Positions 42,916 through 51,763 of a stretch of DNA of 64,000 nt are shown here, one piece after another. Each line of letters starts with the position of its first letter. Position 1 is the stretch's first letter. The DNA comes from Bacteroidales bacterium (lineage in GTDB: Bacteria > Bacteroidota > Bacteroidia > Bacteroidales > F082), in NCBI GenBank assembly GCA_017538795.1, contig JAFYIE010000030.1, positions 33,326-97,325 of the forward strand, read 5' to 3'. Both the position numbers and the translations under genes were made by a program. Below the pieces are notes generated by a model. That model had not been told where the DNA came from and did no database searches. It saw only the letters and a list, made by a program, of their open reading frames with translations.

Positions 42916-43299
42916 TTAGTACTTTTTTGTTAATCCGTTTAATCCGTAAATCTTCGAGCTCCATGGAGAATAACGGCGCTCGACTCTCTTGATGGTCATC
43001 AAGCCCGACTCTTCATCGTGCACTTCTTTTGCAAGTGACAATGCCAGTCCGATAACCACCGCGAGGTCGTCGTCGACTTTCCAGCCCGCTGCTGTCGATG
43101 TGCTCGGAGCCTCGTTAGCTTTTCTCTCTTTCTTGGCTCTCTTGAAGTCGTGGTTCACGAGCTTCGAGAATCCTGTGAAGATGCAGAAAAGAACCACCAA
43201 TGCCGTGATCACGATGAGGAAACCACCAACGGTGACAACCCAGTCGTGTGTGGCGATAGGCTCTCTGACAGCTGATAACATTATCATTAAATTATTCAT
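42916..43299 (-). CDS. mmdD: Gamma/delta-type small subunit of the sodium-pumping decarboxylase
   Basis: 127 aa. One membrane helix near the N-terminus (TVGGFLIVITALVVLFCIFTG), a basic stretch (FKRAKKERKAN), then a C-terminal segment DDDLAVVIGLALSLAKEVHD and RRYSPWSSKIYGLNGLTKK. The VIGLALSLAKE and YSPWSSK... elements are typical of the OadG/MmdD family in Bacteroidota. It holds the complex together at the membrane. The 33-bp gap upstream is an AT-rich AAATTTTAAA repeat that also contains a TAATTTTG box overlapping the mmdA stop. Confidence 0.85.
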   Translation of the reverse strand: MNNLMIMLSAVREPIATHDWVVTVGGFLIVITALVVLFCIFTGFSKLVNHDFKRAKKERKANEAPSTSTAAGWKVDDDLAVVIGLALSLAKEVHDEESGLMTIKRVERRYSPWSSKIYGLNGLTKKY

Positions 43300-43332
43300 T
43301 TCAATTCAAAATTTAAAATTTAAAATTCAAAA

Positions 43333-44892
43333 TTATAATGGAATGTTACAGTGCTTTTTCGGAGGGTTCGTGTCTTTCTTTGTCTCGAGTGCCTGCAAAG
43401 CTCTGATGACGCGGAAACGTGTGTTACGTGGCTCGATGACGTCGTCGATGTAGCCGTATTTCGCTGAGTCGTAAGGATTTGCGAACTTGTCGCGGTATTC
43501 CTTTTCTTTCTTGGCGATGAACTCAGTCTTTTCTTCGACGTTCTCGATTCCGGCGATTTCCTTGCCGTTGAGGATCTCGACAGCGCCTGAAGGACCCATA
43601 ACGGCGATTTCTGCTGTCGGCCATGCGTAGTTGATGTCAGCGCGGAGCTGCTTGCAACCCATGACGAGGTGTGAACCACCGTATGACTTGCGGATTGTGA
43701 TGGTGACCTTTGGCACTGTAGCCTCGCCGTAGGCGAACAGCATCTTGGCGCCGTGGGTGATGACACCGCCGTATTCCTGCACTGTGCCAGGCAAGAAGCC
43801 AGGGACGTCGACCAATGTCACGATCGGGATGTTGAAGGCGTCGCAGAAGCGGACGAAACGAGCACCTTTACGTGATGAGTTGATGTCGAGCACGCCGGCG
43901 AGGAATGCCGGGTTGTTGGCGACGATACCGACAGGTTTGCCGTCGAAACGGGCGAAACCGACGATGAGGTTCTTAGCGAAGTCTTGTGCGACCTCGAGGA
44001 ACTCGCCGTTATCCACGATAGCGTGGATGATGTGCTTCATGTCGTATGGCTTGTTCGGGTTGTCAGGGATGATGGCGTTGAGTGAGTCTTCCTTACGGTC
44101 GATCGGGTCGTTGCACTCAATGCGTGGAGCTTCTTCGAGGTTGTTCTGTGGCAAGTAAGAGATGAGGTCGCGGATCAAAGCGAGACCTTCTTCTTCTGTC
44201 TTTGTCATGAACTGGCTCACGCCTGATTTTTGGTTGTGCACCAAAGCGCCGCCGAGCTGGTCAACGCTGACGTCTTCACCTGTCACTGTCTTCACTACCT
44301 TCGGGCCGGTGAGGAACATATAGCTGTTCTGCTCGGTCATGAGGATGAAGTCGGTCAATGCCGGTGAATAAACTGCGCCGCCTGCGCAAGGTCCGAAGAT
44401 AGCGCTGATCTGTGGCACCACGCCTGAAGCGTTGATGTTACGCTGGAAAATCTCAGCGAAGCCTGCCAATGAGCGTGAACCTTCCTGGATACGTGCGCCA
44501 CCTGAGTCGTTGATGCCGATGATAGGAGCGCCGTTCTTCATGGCTTGATCCATCACCTTGCATATCTTCTTCGACATGGTCTCTGAAAGAGAACCGCCGA
44601 GCACTGTGAAGTCTTGTGAATAGACGTAAACGAGACGTCCGTCGATGGTGCCGTAGCCTGTCACGACGCCGTCGCCGAGATACACCTGCTTCTCCAGACC
44701 GAAGTCGGTGGTGCGGTGTGTGAGGAACATGTCGAACTCCTCGAAGCTACCCTCGTCGAGCAACATGGCGATGCGTTCACGAGCGGTGTACTTTCCTTTT
44801 TCATGTTGTTTAGCGATACCTTTCTCTCCGCCGCCGAGACGTGCGAGAGCGCGCTTGTCCAACAACTCTTGAATTTTCTGTTCGATTAACAT
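43333..44892 (-). CDS. mmdA: Methylmalonyl-CoA decarboxylase alpha subunit
   Basis: Carboxyltransferase subunit of the acyl-CoA carboxylase family that moves the carboxyl group of methylmalonyl-CoA to biotin. 519 aa, normal. N-terminal half: ARLGGGEKGIAKQHEKGKYT, ARERIAMLLDEGSFEEFD, INDSGGARIQEG, ISAIFGPCAGGAVYSPALTD. C-terminal half: ANNPAFLAGVLDINSSRKGA, VDVPGFLPGTVQEYGG, YGGSHLVMGCKQLRAD and AVMGPSGAVEILNGKEI. Without a biotin carboxylase gene nearby, the decarboxylase role is favoured. It follows mce by 15 bp. Confidence 0.92.
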   Translation of the reverse strand: MLIEQKIQELLDKRALARLGGGEKGIAKQHEKGKYTARERIAMLLDEGSFEEFDMFLTHRTTDFGLEKQVYLGDGVVTGYGTIDGRLVYVYSQDFTVLGGSLSETMSKKICKVMDQAMKNGAPIIGINDSGGARIQEGSRSLAGFAEIFQRNINASGVVPQISAIFGPCAGGAVYSPALTDFILMTEQNSYMFLTGPKVVKTVTGEDVSVDQLGGALVHNQKSGVSQFMTKTEEEGLALIRDLISYLPQNNLEEAPRIECNDPIDRKEDSLNAIIPDNPNKPYDMKHIIHAIVDNGEFLEVAQDFAKNLIVGFARFDGKPVGIVANNPAFLAGVLDINSSRKGARFVRFCDAFNIPIVTLVDVPGFLPGTVQEYGGVITHGAKMLFAYGEATVPKVTITIRKSYGGSHLVMGCKQLRADINYAWPTAEIAVMGPSGAVEILNGKEIAGIENVEEKTEFIAKKEKEYRDKFANPYDSAKYGYIDDVIEPRNTRFRVIRALQALETKKDTNPPKKHCNIPL

Positions 44893-44907
44893 TTTCTATG
44901 ATTTTTA

Positions 44908-45324
44908 TTATTTGTTTTTGTTTTCGCAAAGTTCTGTGAGGACACTGCATGTTGATTTCGGGTGCATGAAAGCGATTGTCAGGCCTTCGGCGCCGCCGCG
45001 TGGTGTCTCGTCGATGAGGCGGAAACCTAAAGATTTTGCCTCAGCTAACTGATTCTCAATGCCTTCCACTGCAAATGCGATGTGGTGCATGCCGCCCTTG
45101 CCGTTGTTTTTCTCGATGAAAGCGGCGATAGTGCTCTCAGGTGATGTTGGCTCGAGAAGCTCGATCTTGGTCTGGCCGACTTTGAAGAATGCGGTCTTCA
45201 CCTTCTGATCTTTAACTTCTTCGATGGCGTAGCATTTTGTTCCGAGCATTTTCTCGAAAACCGGAATCGACTCGTCTAAGCTGACGACAGCAATTCCAAT
45301 GTGTTCAATATGAGTAGGATTCAT
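44908..45324 (-). CDS. mce: Methylmalonyl-CoA epimerase
   Basis: Interconverts the (R) and (S) forms of methylmalonyl-CoA in the succinate-propionate pathway. 138 aa, VOC fold. THIEHIGIAVVSLDESIPVF at the N-terminus with the metal-binding His, KTAFFKVGQTKIELLEPTSP with the Glu ligand, and GGMHHIAFAVEGIENQLAEA, LIDETPRGGAEGLTIAFMHP in the second half. First gene of the operon; a -7 element TATCTTTG (minus strand, 45373-45380) lies 48 bp upstream. Confidence 0.95.
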   Translation of the reverse strand: MNPTHIEHIGIAVVSLDESIPVFEKMLGTKCYAIEEVKDQKVKTAFFKVGQTKIELLEPTSPESTIAAFIEKNNGKGGMHHIAFAVEGIENQLAEAKSLGFRLIDETPRGGAEGLTIAFMHPKSTCSVLTELCENKNK

Positions 45325-45372
45325 GATAAAATAACGTTATTTATAAATAAAAATTAAACTCGAATTCAGGTG

Positions 45373-45380
45373 CAAAGATA
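45373..45380 (-). promoter_or_regulatory. -7 element of the mce-mmd operon
   Basis: CAAAGATA on the plus strand reads TATCTTTG on the minus strand, 48 bp upstream of mce and 10 bp before the 3' end of the M1 peptidase gene, which is read in the same direction. Confidence 0.6.
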
Positions 45381-45390
45381 AGCAAAAATC

Positions 45391-47676
45391 TTATCTCTTT
45401 ACCAATTTTTCTGTCGAAATGATATTTTTCTTCTCGTCAAGCAGATTTATGAAATAAATTCCAGCTGGGAGACTCTCCACCGAGACCGTTGTCTCGTTTC
45501 CGGAAACGGTGAAAGAACCCATTACTTGTCCTAAAGAATTGACGATTGTCACTTCGGAGGCTGGTGTCTCACTGCTTATTTTCACAAAATTATTTGTCGG
45601 ATTCGGGCTGAGAGTCATTTTCTTTGTGCCAAGGATGTTTTCTCCAATGCCGAGCTGTGTCTTGTCGATGGCGCCTATGGTGTATTGTCCGGTTTGGATG
45701 TCACTTAACGTGAATGTACCCATTTTCCAAGTGCCTTGTTGGACGTAAGGAATGGTATGCCATGCTTCGTTGATGTTGGCGCGGTAAAGCAACACAGCCG
45801 AGTCGTTTTCGGTATGGATGATGTCGCCGTCCATGCTGCTGTTGTTGGAGTAGACAAATCGTCCTGAGACATCGGCATCGCCGAAATCGAGTCTCAAAAC
45901 ATTCCAGTAATGCTTTGTGGATATTGTAAGTCCCGGAATAAAGTCGTGGGTTGGCGCTACATAGTGCTCTTCGCCGCGAAGCATCACCGAGTCGGCTACG
46001 CCGTTCACATTGATGGTGAGTTGCTGGTTTATCCCCATGTTTCCAAGGGCTGTAGCGGTAAGGTTTTTGTCGTATTTGGCATCAAGGAAATGGTTGTAAT
46101 AGTCGGCGAAAGCGGCTATCGGGTTGATGTCGAGGGTGACGATCTTGTTCTCTTCCGCACCGTCCCAGTTGACCGGCTCTGTTTGCAGTTGTCCTTCGTT
46201 GTCGATGAATGTGACTTCCACTCGGTTGTTTTGTCCGACATGCTCCGGACCGTAATGTTGGTAACTCATCTTTACGGTGGTGTTATATTGATTTCCGTTT
46301 GGTGTAACGCTCACGATATCAACGCCATAATGTGGCATGCCGGCTGTGAAGACGTAGGTGTCGAAGAATCCGCTCATGTCGATGCCTGTGGCTGCTGTGA
46401 GCGCGTCGCGGAGCTGTTCCGACGAGGCGGCGCTGTAGTTGTATGTGTTGAGGTAGCTGCGCAGTCCTGCCAGGAAGGTCTCTCTGCCCAAGTAGTTCAT
46501 CATGGTGTTGACGACGACGGCGCCACGGTTGTAGACGGCGCTACCGTCGTATGTCATGGTTTGCGGGATGTCGTTGAGCGGAATCCAGTTGCTTTCGCTC
46601 TTGCACCAGTTGGTGATGGTGTTGATTTTGCTGCTCATCTCCTGCTGGAAGTCGTCCTCACCATAAACTGATGAACGGTAAAACACTCCGCAGAACTGTG
46701 CGAATCCCTCGTTGAGCCACATCTCTTCGGCTGTCGCGCAGGTGGTCTTGTTGCCGAAATACATGTGCGACAACTCGTGTGCTACATATTCCTCCTGCGA
46801 TGTATTTCCTGTCACTACACCGCTTGTGATGCCGATGTTGTCAACGTGTTCCATGCATCCTACGCTTGTCACCACGTAGCCGATACGGTTGAAAGGATAC
46901 GGTCCGAAGCTGTTTTCATAAAACGCCGCGATGTCTTTGACATGCACGAAGGTGCCGGGCACGTTGTTGATCTGGTTCGGCTTCACGTAAACTGTGATAG
47001 GGATGTCGCGCTCGATGCCATTGTAGGTGTCGGTCCATTCGACATAGTCGCCTACCGCGAACGATACGTGGTATGTCGCTACTTCCTGAGGCACGTTGTA
47101 ATGCACGGTCTTGTTGCCGTCGCCGTTGTCGATGATACTTTCGAGGTTGCCGCCGCACACTGCGGTAAGCTCGTTAGGCACGGTGACATGGACATCGTAT
47201 GTCGCCTTGTCGGTGAAGTTATCGACGCAGGGGAACCAGCATTTGCCGAGGTTGTGCGGTATAGACTCAAATCCCACGCCCATATTGCATACGTAGCCTG
47301 TGGTCCACATGATGCCGCCCCAGCTCTCGTTGAAGGTGTTGCCGCCGTAGGTTATTGTGAACGAGGCGCTTGCGTTTGCCGCCAATGCTGATGCGAGGTT
47401 TATTGTGAGCACGTCGCCGTTTTGCGTAAATCCGCTAATGCTGACATCTGTTGACGATACATCATTGACAATCAACGATTTAAGTTCCAGATTTATAGCG
47501 TTTATAGCACTCAAAGCCGTCAGCGTGACGGTAGTCTGAGCCTGTATCGTATGGCTTGTGAAATTCAGTTCGTTGAGATGGATGTCATAATGCATCACAT
47601 CAAAATTTTCGCCTGGAGTCTGGGCGTTTGCAGTAAATGCTACAAAAACAAGGATAATTGCAAGAATTTTTTTCAT
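45391..47676 (-). CDS. M1-family aminopeptidase with T9SS sorting domain
   Basis: ATG 47676 begins the signal peptide (MKKILAIILVFVAFTANAQ), 761 aa; the frame extends upstream but that would lie before the promoter. The N-terminal saddle-like domain is followed by the catalytic domain: exopeptidase motif as GCMEHVDNIGIT (usually GxMEN), zinc site HELSHMYFGN, and 18 residues on NEGFAQF. The C-terminal sorting domain is type A: LSPNPTNNFVKISSETPASE, then SLPAGIYFINL. The enzyme is expected at the cell surface or outside, releasing N-terminal residues of peptides. The -7 element is at 47697-47704. It heads the peptidase cluster 45391-52474. Confidence 0.88.
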   Translation of the reverse strand: MKKILAIILVFVAFTANAQTPGENFDVMHYDIHLNELNFTSHTIQAQTTVTLTALSAINAINLELKSLIVNDVSSTDVSISGFTQNGDVLTINLASALAANASASFTITYGGNTFNESWGGIMWTTGYVCNMGVGFESIPHNLGKCWFPCVDNFTDKATYDVHVTVPNELTAVCGGNLESIIDNGDGNKTVHYNVPQEVATYHVSFAVGDYVEWTDTYNGIERDIPITVYVKPNQINNVPGTFVHVKDIAAFYENSFGPYPFNRIGYVVTSVGCMEHVDNIGITSGVVTGNTSQEEYVAHELSHMYFGNKTTCATAEEMWLNEGFAQFCGVFYRSSVYGEDDFQQEMSSKINTITNWCKSESNWIPLNDIPQTMTYDGSAVYNRGAVVVNTMMNYLGRETFLAGLRSYLNTYNYSAASSEQLRDALTAATGIDMSGFFDTYVFTAGMPHYGVDIVSVTPNGNQYNTTVKMSYQHYGPEHVGQNNRVEVTFIDNEGQLQTEPVNWDGAEENKIVTLDINPIAAFADYYNHFLDAKYDKNLTATALGNMGINQQLTINVNGVADSVMLRGEEHYVAPTHDFIPGLTISTKHYWNVLRLDFGDADVSGRFVYSNNSSMDGDIIHTENDSAVLLYRANINEAWHTIPYVQQGTWKMGTFTLSDIQTGQYTIGAIDKTQLGIGENILGTKKMTLSPNPTNNFVKISSETPASEVTIVNSLGQVMGSFTVSGNETTVSVESLPAGIYFINLLDEKKNIISTEKLVKR

Positions 47677-47696
47677 ATAAATGAATATTAATTCTG

Positions 47697-47704
47697 CAAA
47701 GATA
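47697..47704 (-). promoter_or_regulatory. -7 element of the M1 peptidase gene
   Basis: TATCTTTG on the minus strand, 20 bp before ATG 47676; it supports that start. Confidence 0.65.
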
Positions 47705-47735
47705 AGAATAATTTTTGATTCCATAAGATTTTGGT

Positions 47736-47790
47736 AAAAAGATTATTGGTATCATTTTCGAAATGATTTCTGCAAATGATACCAATAATC
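47736..47790 (-). terminator. Strong 17-bp stem terminator after the S46 gene
   Basis: GATTATTGGTATCATTT (47741-47757) and AAATGATACCAATAATC (47774-47790) are perfect complements with a 16-base loop. On the minus strand the stem is followed by TTTTT. A GTCTAAA array (47791-47820) separates it from the S46 stop. Confidence 0.8.
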
Positions 47791-47820
47791 TTAAAGACTA
47801 ACGTCTAAAGTCTAAAGTCT
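47791..47820. repeat. GTCTAAA-type repeat at the S46 stop
   Basis: TTAAAGACTAACGTCTAAAG and TCTAAAGTCT directly abut the stop codon complement at 47821. Confidence 0.65.
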
Positions 47821-50037
47821 CTACTCTTCTTCAACTCTCACTGGTTCCGGCATCGCTTTGTGGATGTCGAGTTCGTCGATGAGGTTGGTTGCACCGGCGA
47901 ATTTGTCGATGATGAAGAGCACGTAACGGATGTCGACGTTGATGGTGCGCTGCAATGTTGGCTCGAAGTTGACGTCGCCGCTCATTGCTTCCCAGTTGCC
48001 GTCGAATGCCAATCCGATGAGTTCACCCTTGCCGTTCATGATCGGGCTGCCTGAGTTACCGCCTGTGATGTCGTTGGTCGACAAGAAGCAGACGATGAGC
48101 TCGCCGTAGTCGTTGGCATACTGGCCGAAATCTCTTGTCTCGATGAGGTCGAGGAGGCGCTGTGGAGCGTCGAACTCGAAGTCACCAGGGATGTATTTCT
48201 CGAGAATGCCGTTGGCGGTGCAGACGTAGTCGTAAGAGATAGCGTCGGCTGGCTGATAGTCTTTCACCGAGCCGTAGCTCATTCTCAATGTTGAGTTGGC
48301 ATCTGGATAGAGGACTTTCTCTGGTTGTGTCTCAGCGTAGAACTCACGGAGACCTTTCACGAATTTGTGGTCAGCTTCTGAGATGGCGATGTTTGCCATT
48401 CTGTAAGCAGGAGCCACTGACATCATCTGTTCTCTCAAAGCGTTGTACATGACAAAGGCCGGATCTTTCTCGAGTTTCTTTGCATTTGGCTTCTCGATGA
48501 AAGCCTGAATTGACTCAGGAGCGCTGAAAATTGAGTTGTCGTAGATGTAGTTGGCCAAAGCGGTCCAGTCGCCTTTTTGTTTCTTCAGGAGTTTCTGAAC
48601 AGCCTCTGGGAGTTCTTCTGTAGCGAACTTCTTGCCGTAGATATTCATGACAGCGATGAGCATGTCTTTCTCAACGCGTGCGTCGAGGTCTTTGAACATC
48701 TCTTCGACATTGATTCCTTGGAGAGCTTCAGCAGCTGCTTTTTTGTCTTCTTTTGAGACCTCTTTGCTTGTCACAGTGCCATAGTACTCAATGAATTCGG
48801 CTGATGCAGCCATTGGGTTGAGCTGTGCCACGAAGTTAGGATAGAAGAGGGTGTTTGCCACTTCTGCCATCTGGCCGTACATTGCCTCGAGTGTGCCGAG
48901 CACATCGCCGTATTCAGCCTGACGGTTTTCGTTGGCGTTGACCCATTCGGTGAACTGAGCCTCGAGAGCTGCCTTGCGTTCAGCGACTTTGTTCTTGCGG
49001 AGCATCTTCATCTGGCCTTCGAAATTCTTCCAAGTGTTTGCCAAACCTGCTTTGTTGTCTGCGTAAGCGATATTGACGGCCTTGTCGACCTTCATATATT
49101 CGTCCATGACGTCTGTCTCGGCTTTGAACACTTCGTAAACGACAGGATAGAACTTCTCGACGTTGTAGTTGATGCCGAATGATGTCATGTAACGCTCTGT
49201 TGAGCCCGGGAAGCCCCAAATCATTGTGAAATCATCTGGCTGCACACCGTCGAGGCTGATAGGAAGATGATGTTTTGGAGTGAGAGGCTTGTTGCTTTCT
49301 GAGAACTCAGCTGGCTCGCCGTTCTCGTCGGCATAGACGCGGAACACGCTGAAGTCGCCGGTGTGACGAGGCCACATCCAGTTGTCGGTGTCGCCGCCGA
49401 ACTTACCTATCGACTGTGGTGCTGTGAACACGAGACGCACGTCGGTGTAGGTCTTGTACACGAACATGTAATACTCATTGCCCTCGAAGAAGCCTTTGAT
49501 GACAGGGTTGAGTTTGCCGCCTTCTGATGCTGCCTCTTCAAGTTCTTTAGCTTTCTCGTTGATAGCTTTTTGTCTTGCCATGTAATCCATGTCGTCGGTG
49601 ATGACGCTGAAGATTTCAGCTGTCACGTCTTCCATTCTGACGAGGAATGATGCCGAGACGCCTTCAGCACGAAGCTCTTCCTCGAATGATTTGGCTGCGA
49701 AGCCTTCGTTGAGGTAGTCGTGCTCCACTGTCGAGAGGGCTGCTATTGAGCTGTAGCCGCAGTGGTGGTTGGTGAAAAGCAAGCTGTTTGTTGAAACGAT
49801 TTCGCCTGTGCAGAAGAAACCGCGTGGTTTTGCGCCGTTTGAAAGGCCGACGATAGCGTCTTTCAGGCTGCTGTTGTTGATGCTGTAGAGTTCTTCAGGT
49901 GTGAGCTGGAGACCCATTTTCTGCATGTCTACGTAGTTCAAACGCTCGACGAACATTGGCAACCACATGCCTTCGTCAGCGCGCACGATGCCCATCATCG
50001 CAAAGATGATAGCAAAGAAAACTGATAATTTTTTCAT
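47821..50037 (-). CDS. S46-family dipeptidyl peptidase, DPP7-type
   Basis: Periplasmic serine exopeptidase that removes N-terminal dipeptides. 738 aa with signal peptide (FFAIIFAMMGIVRA). Triad: His in LLFTNHHCGYSS (~residue 92), Asp in FGGDTDNWMWPRHTGDFS (~219-236), Ser in DITGGNSGSPIMNGKGELIG. Eighteen residues after the catalytic Ser the sequence is AFDGNWEAM: Gly at the position that is Arg in DPP11, which favours DPP7-like preference for hydrophobic P1 residues (inference from the known subfamily rule). It sits with the M1 and M49-type peptidases. Confidence 0.92.
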   Translation of the reverse strand: MKKLSVFFAIIFAMMGIVRADEGMWLPMFVERLNYVDMQKMGLQLTPEELYSINNSSLKDAIVGLSNGAKPRGFFCTGEIVSTNSLLFTNHHCGYSSIAALSTVEHDYLNEGFAAKSFEEELRAEGVSASFLVRMEDVTAEIFSVITDDMDYMARQKAINEKAKELEEAASEGGKLNPVIKGFFEGNEYYMFVYKTYTDVRLVFTAPQSIGKFGGDTDNWMWPRHTGDFSVFRVYADENGEPAEFSESNKPLTPKHHLPISLDGVQPDDFTMIWGFPGSTERYMTSFGINYNVEKFYPVVYEVFKAETDVMDEYMKVDKAVNIAYADNKAGLANTWKNFEGQMKMLRKNKVAERKAALEAQFTEWVNANENRQAEYGDVLGTLEAMYGQMAEVANTLFYPNFVAQLNPMAASAEFIEYYGTVTSKEVSKEDKKAAAEALQGINVEEMFKDLDARVEKDMLIAVMNIYGKKFATEELPEAVQKLLKKQKGDWTALANYIYDNSIFSAPESIQAFIEKPNAKKLEKDPAFVMYNALREQMMSVAPAYRMANIAISEADHKFVKGLREFYAETQPEKVLYPDANSTLRMSYGSVKDYQPADAISYDYVCTANGILEKYIPGDFEFDAPQRLLDLIETRDFGQYANDYGELIVCFLSTNDITGGNSGSPIMNGKGELIGLAFDGNWEAMSGDVNFEPTLQRTINVDIRYVLFIIDKFAGATNLIDELDIHKAMPEPVRVEEE

Positions 50038-50075
50038 TTTAATTTATTGATATTTAATTTGTTAATGTTTCTTAT

Positions 50076-50100
50076 GAGACGCGATGAATCGCGTCTTTAC
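50076..50100. repeat. Palindromic repeat family B, intergenic
   Basis: GAGACGCGAT GAA TCGCGTCT TTAC: arms AGACGCGAT / ATCGCGTCT. The same core, GTAGAGA(C/T)GC..AATCGCGTCTCT, occurs inside the PIF1-like helicase gene at 55010-55037. Confidence 0.75.
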
Positions 50101-50109
50101 CTTCTTTCA

Positions 50110-50142
50110 TCTAAGGTCTAAAGTCTAAGGTCTAACGACTTA
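50110..50142. repeat. GTCTAAA-type array at the M49 stop
   Basis: CTAAGGTCTAAAGTCTAAGG and TCTAACGACTTAGG. The stop codon and the last codons of the M49-like peptidase (LSR, TAG) are made from the repeat. Confidence 0.65.
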
Positions 50143-51751
50143 GGTATTCCATTCCCATTTCGTACCAGATATCCTTCGGGATGCCGCTTCCGGCGAGTTT
50201 GTCGAGGTCTTTCTGAAGCTCCGGCTTGATGACGCCGTCGGTGGCGATCCAGTTCTTCACGAACTCATAGTCGCCGTTGCCTTGGGCCACAAGGATGGCG
50301 CCGCCGAGTTTCTCGACCGCGAGTTTCATCTTAGGGAAGTCGATGTTGTAAAGTCCGTTTTCGTCGCGAGTGAACGCGCCTTCGTTGGCGAGGTAGTTAA
50401 ACTCGATCATGTTGGCCTTGCCATGTGCCGAGGCGGCGCCGAAACGCACCGAGCGGAAGATTCCTGCCATGAAGGTGGTGTAGTTTTCTTCCAATGTAGT
50501 GTTGGTGTATTCGCCCATTTCATGGAGCTTGGTAACGAGGAACAAACCGAGAATATCGGCTTTGGCCTCTTCGATGGCTGAATACTGCTCTTTCAATGCG
50601 TGACGCACTGTGCCGCTGCCGTCGAGAGTGTTTTTGATGCCGAGACCGTGTGCCACCTCGTGGAACATCACATTGGCGAAGAAAGCGTCGAACTTAATGC
50701 TCTGGCGTGCTTCAGGAGCAACCAAAACCTCTGAAATCGGGACAACGATCTTGTCGAATTTTGCCTTCATAGCGTTCTTGAGTTGAAGCTTGCGTGTGCC
50801 TTTCTGGAGCTGCACTCTCTCGTCATTTGGCAAGTTGATGGCGATAGTCTTCGAAGCCATGTTGCAGTCGCCGCCGTAGAACACCACGTCGTATGCCGCG
50901 AGGTCGGCGTCGCTACCCGGTTTTTCCTGTTTGTACTTGTCTTCGACAGGCAATTTTGTTTGAAGCACAGGCAACAATGACACGTAACGTGAGAGTTGCT
51001 TGGTCCATTCCTGGTCTTTGATGAGGATGAACGACTCGTGAGCGGCTTTGTAGCCGAACAAGCCGTCGGTGTAGTTCTCGATAGGACCTACGACGAAGTC
51101 GACGTTGTTGTTGCGGACATCCATCCAAGCCATGTCTGAATAGTAGTAATCGTCGGTGAGGAGAGCGGTTGCTCTGAGTCTCAGATACTCGGCAAACTCT
51201 TTGTCGGCTGCGAGTTCCGAAGCCTTCAGGAGAAGGTCAGCTGCCTTGTTGATTTGCTCTGCGTAAGCCTCGTGATACCAGATGGCGTGCAGACTGCCGT
51301 CAGCGTAACGGCGGACGAGTGTATACTGGCTGGTCTTGTCAGGGTTTTCCCAAGCCTCGAACTCCTCTTTTGTCATGTCGGTAGGGTAGAATCCTGCGCC
51401 TGCCGGTTTAGGTCCGCATCCCGGGATGAAGATACGGCGGTTGTCAAGCTGATCCCAAGGACCGTAGTTGATTTCAGCGTATTTGCGTGCGTTCGGGTCT
51501 TGAATCTTGCTCAAGAACTCGTCTTTATCGCCGCCGAGGTTCTCTGTCCAGTAGATGTCGTCCATAATCTTGCCTACCTGGAACAGGATATCGAGCATTT
51601 TCACCTCATTATCAGAGAGATGGCTGATGTCGGTTGTCAAAGTCACCTTCGCGTATTGGTTGGCGAGGGCTTCGTAATTTTCTTTTTTTTCGCTGCAGCT
51701 TACGAGTGCTGTCGTAAGAGCTAATGCCATAGCTAAAGTTCTTATTTTCAT
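50132..51751 (-). CDS. M49-like zinc peptidase lipoprotein (DPP III-related)
   Basis: 539 aa with a lipoprotein signal (LALTTALVSCSEKK). Zinc site: FHEVAHGLG (HExxH) at ~residue 367 and EEAKADILGLF ~30-50 residues later, matching the second M49 motif (EExxA). Classical DPP III has an HExxGH hexapeptide; here it is a pentapeptide HEVAH. Other family-like blocks are YGPWDQLDNRRIFIPG near the N-terminus and DAFFANVMFHEVAHG. It probably cleaves peptides on the membrane's outer face. The 3' end lies inside a repeat array. 12 bp from the M50-like gene. Confidence 0.8.
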   Translation of the reverse strand: MKIRTLAMALALTTALVSCSEKKENYEALANQYAKVTLTTDISHLSDNEVKMLDILFQVGKIMDDIYWTENLGGDKDEFLSKIQDPNARKYAEINYGPWDQLDNRRIFIPGCGPKPAGAGFYPTDMTKEEFEAWENPDKTSQYTLVRRYADGSLHAIWYHEAYAEQINKAADLLLKASELAADKEFAEYLRLRATALLTDDYYYSDMAWMDVRNNNVDFVVGPIENYTDGLFGYKAAHESFILIKDQEWTKQLSRYVSLLPVLQTKLPVEDKYKQEKPGSDADLAAYDVVFYGGDCNMASKTIAINLPNDERVQLQKGTRKLQLKNAMKAKFDKIVVPISEVLVAPEARQSIKFDAFFANVMFHEVAHGLGIKNTLDGSGTVRHALKEQYSAIEEAKADILGLFLVTKLHEMGEYTNTTLEENYTTFMAGIFRSVRFGAASAHGKANMIEFNYLANEGAFTRDENGLYNIDFPKMKLAVEKLGGAILVAQGNGDYEFVKNWIATDGVIKPELQKDLDKLAGSGIPKDIWYEMGMEYLSR

Positions 51752-51763
51752 ATAGTTAGATTT

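Noticed and set aside
43300-43335. Internal promoter before mmdD (TAATTTTG over the mmdA stop)
   Set aside because: The box lies in a simple AAATTTTAAA repeat and may be chance; the operon promoter upstream of mce is sufficient.
45910-46671. 253-aa open frame on the plus strand
   Set aside because: Antisense shadow of the M1 peptidase catalytic domain; Cys/Val-rich composition typical of antisense frames.
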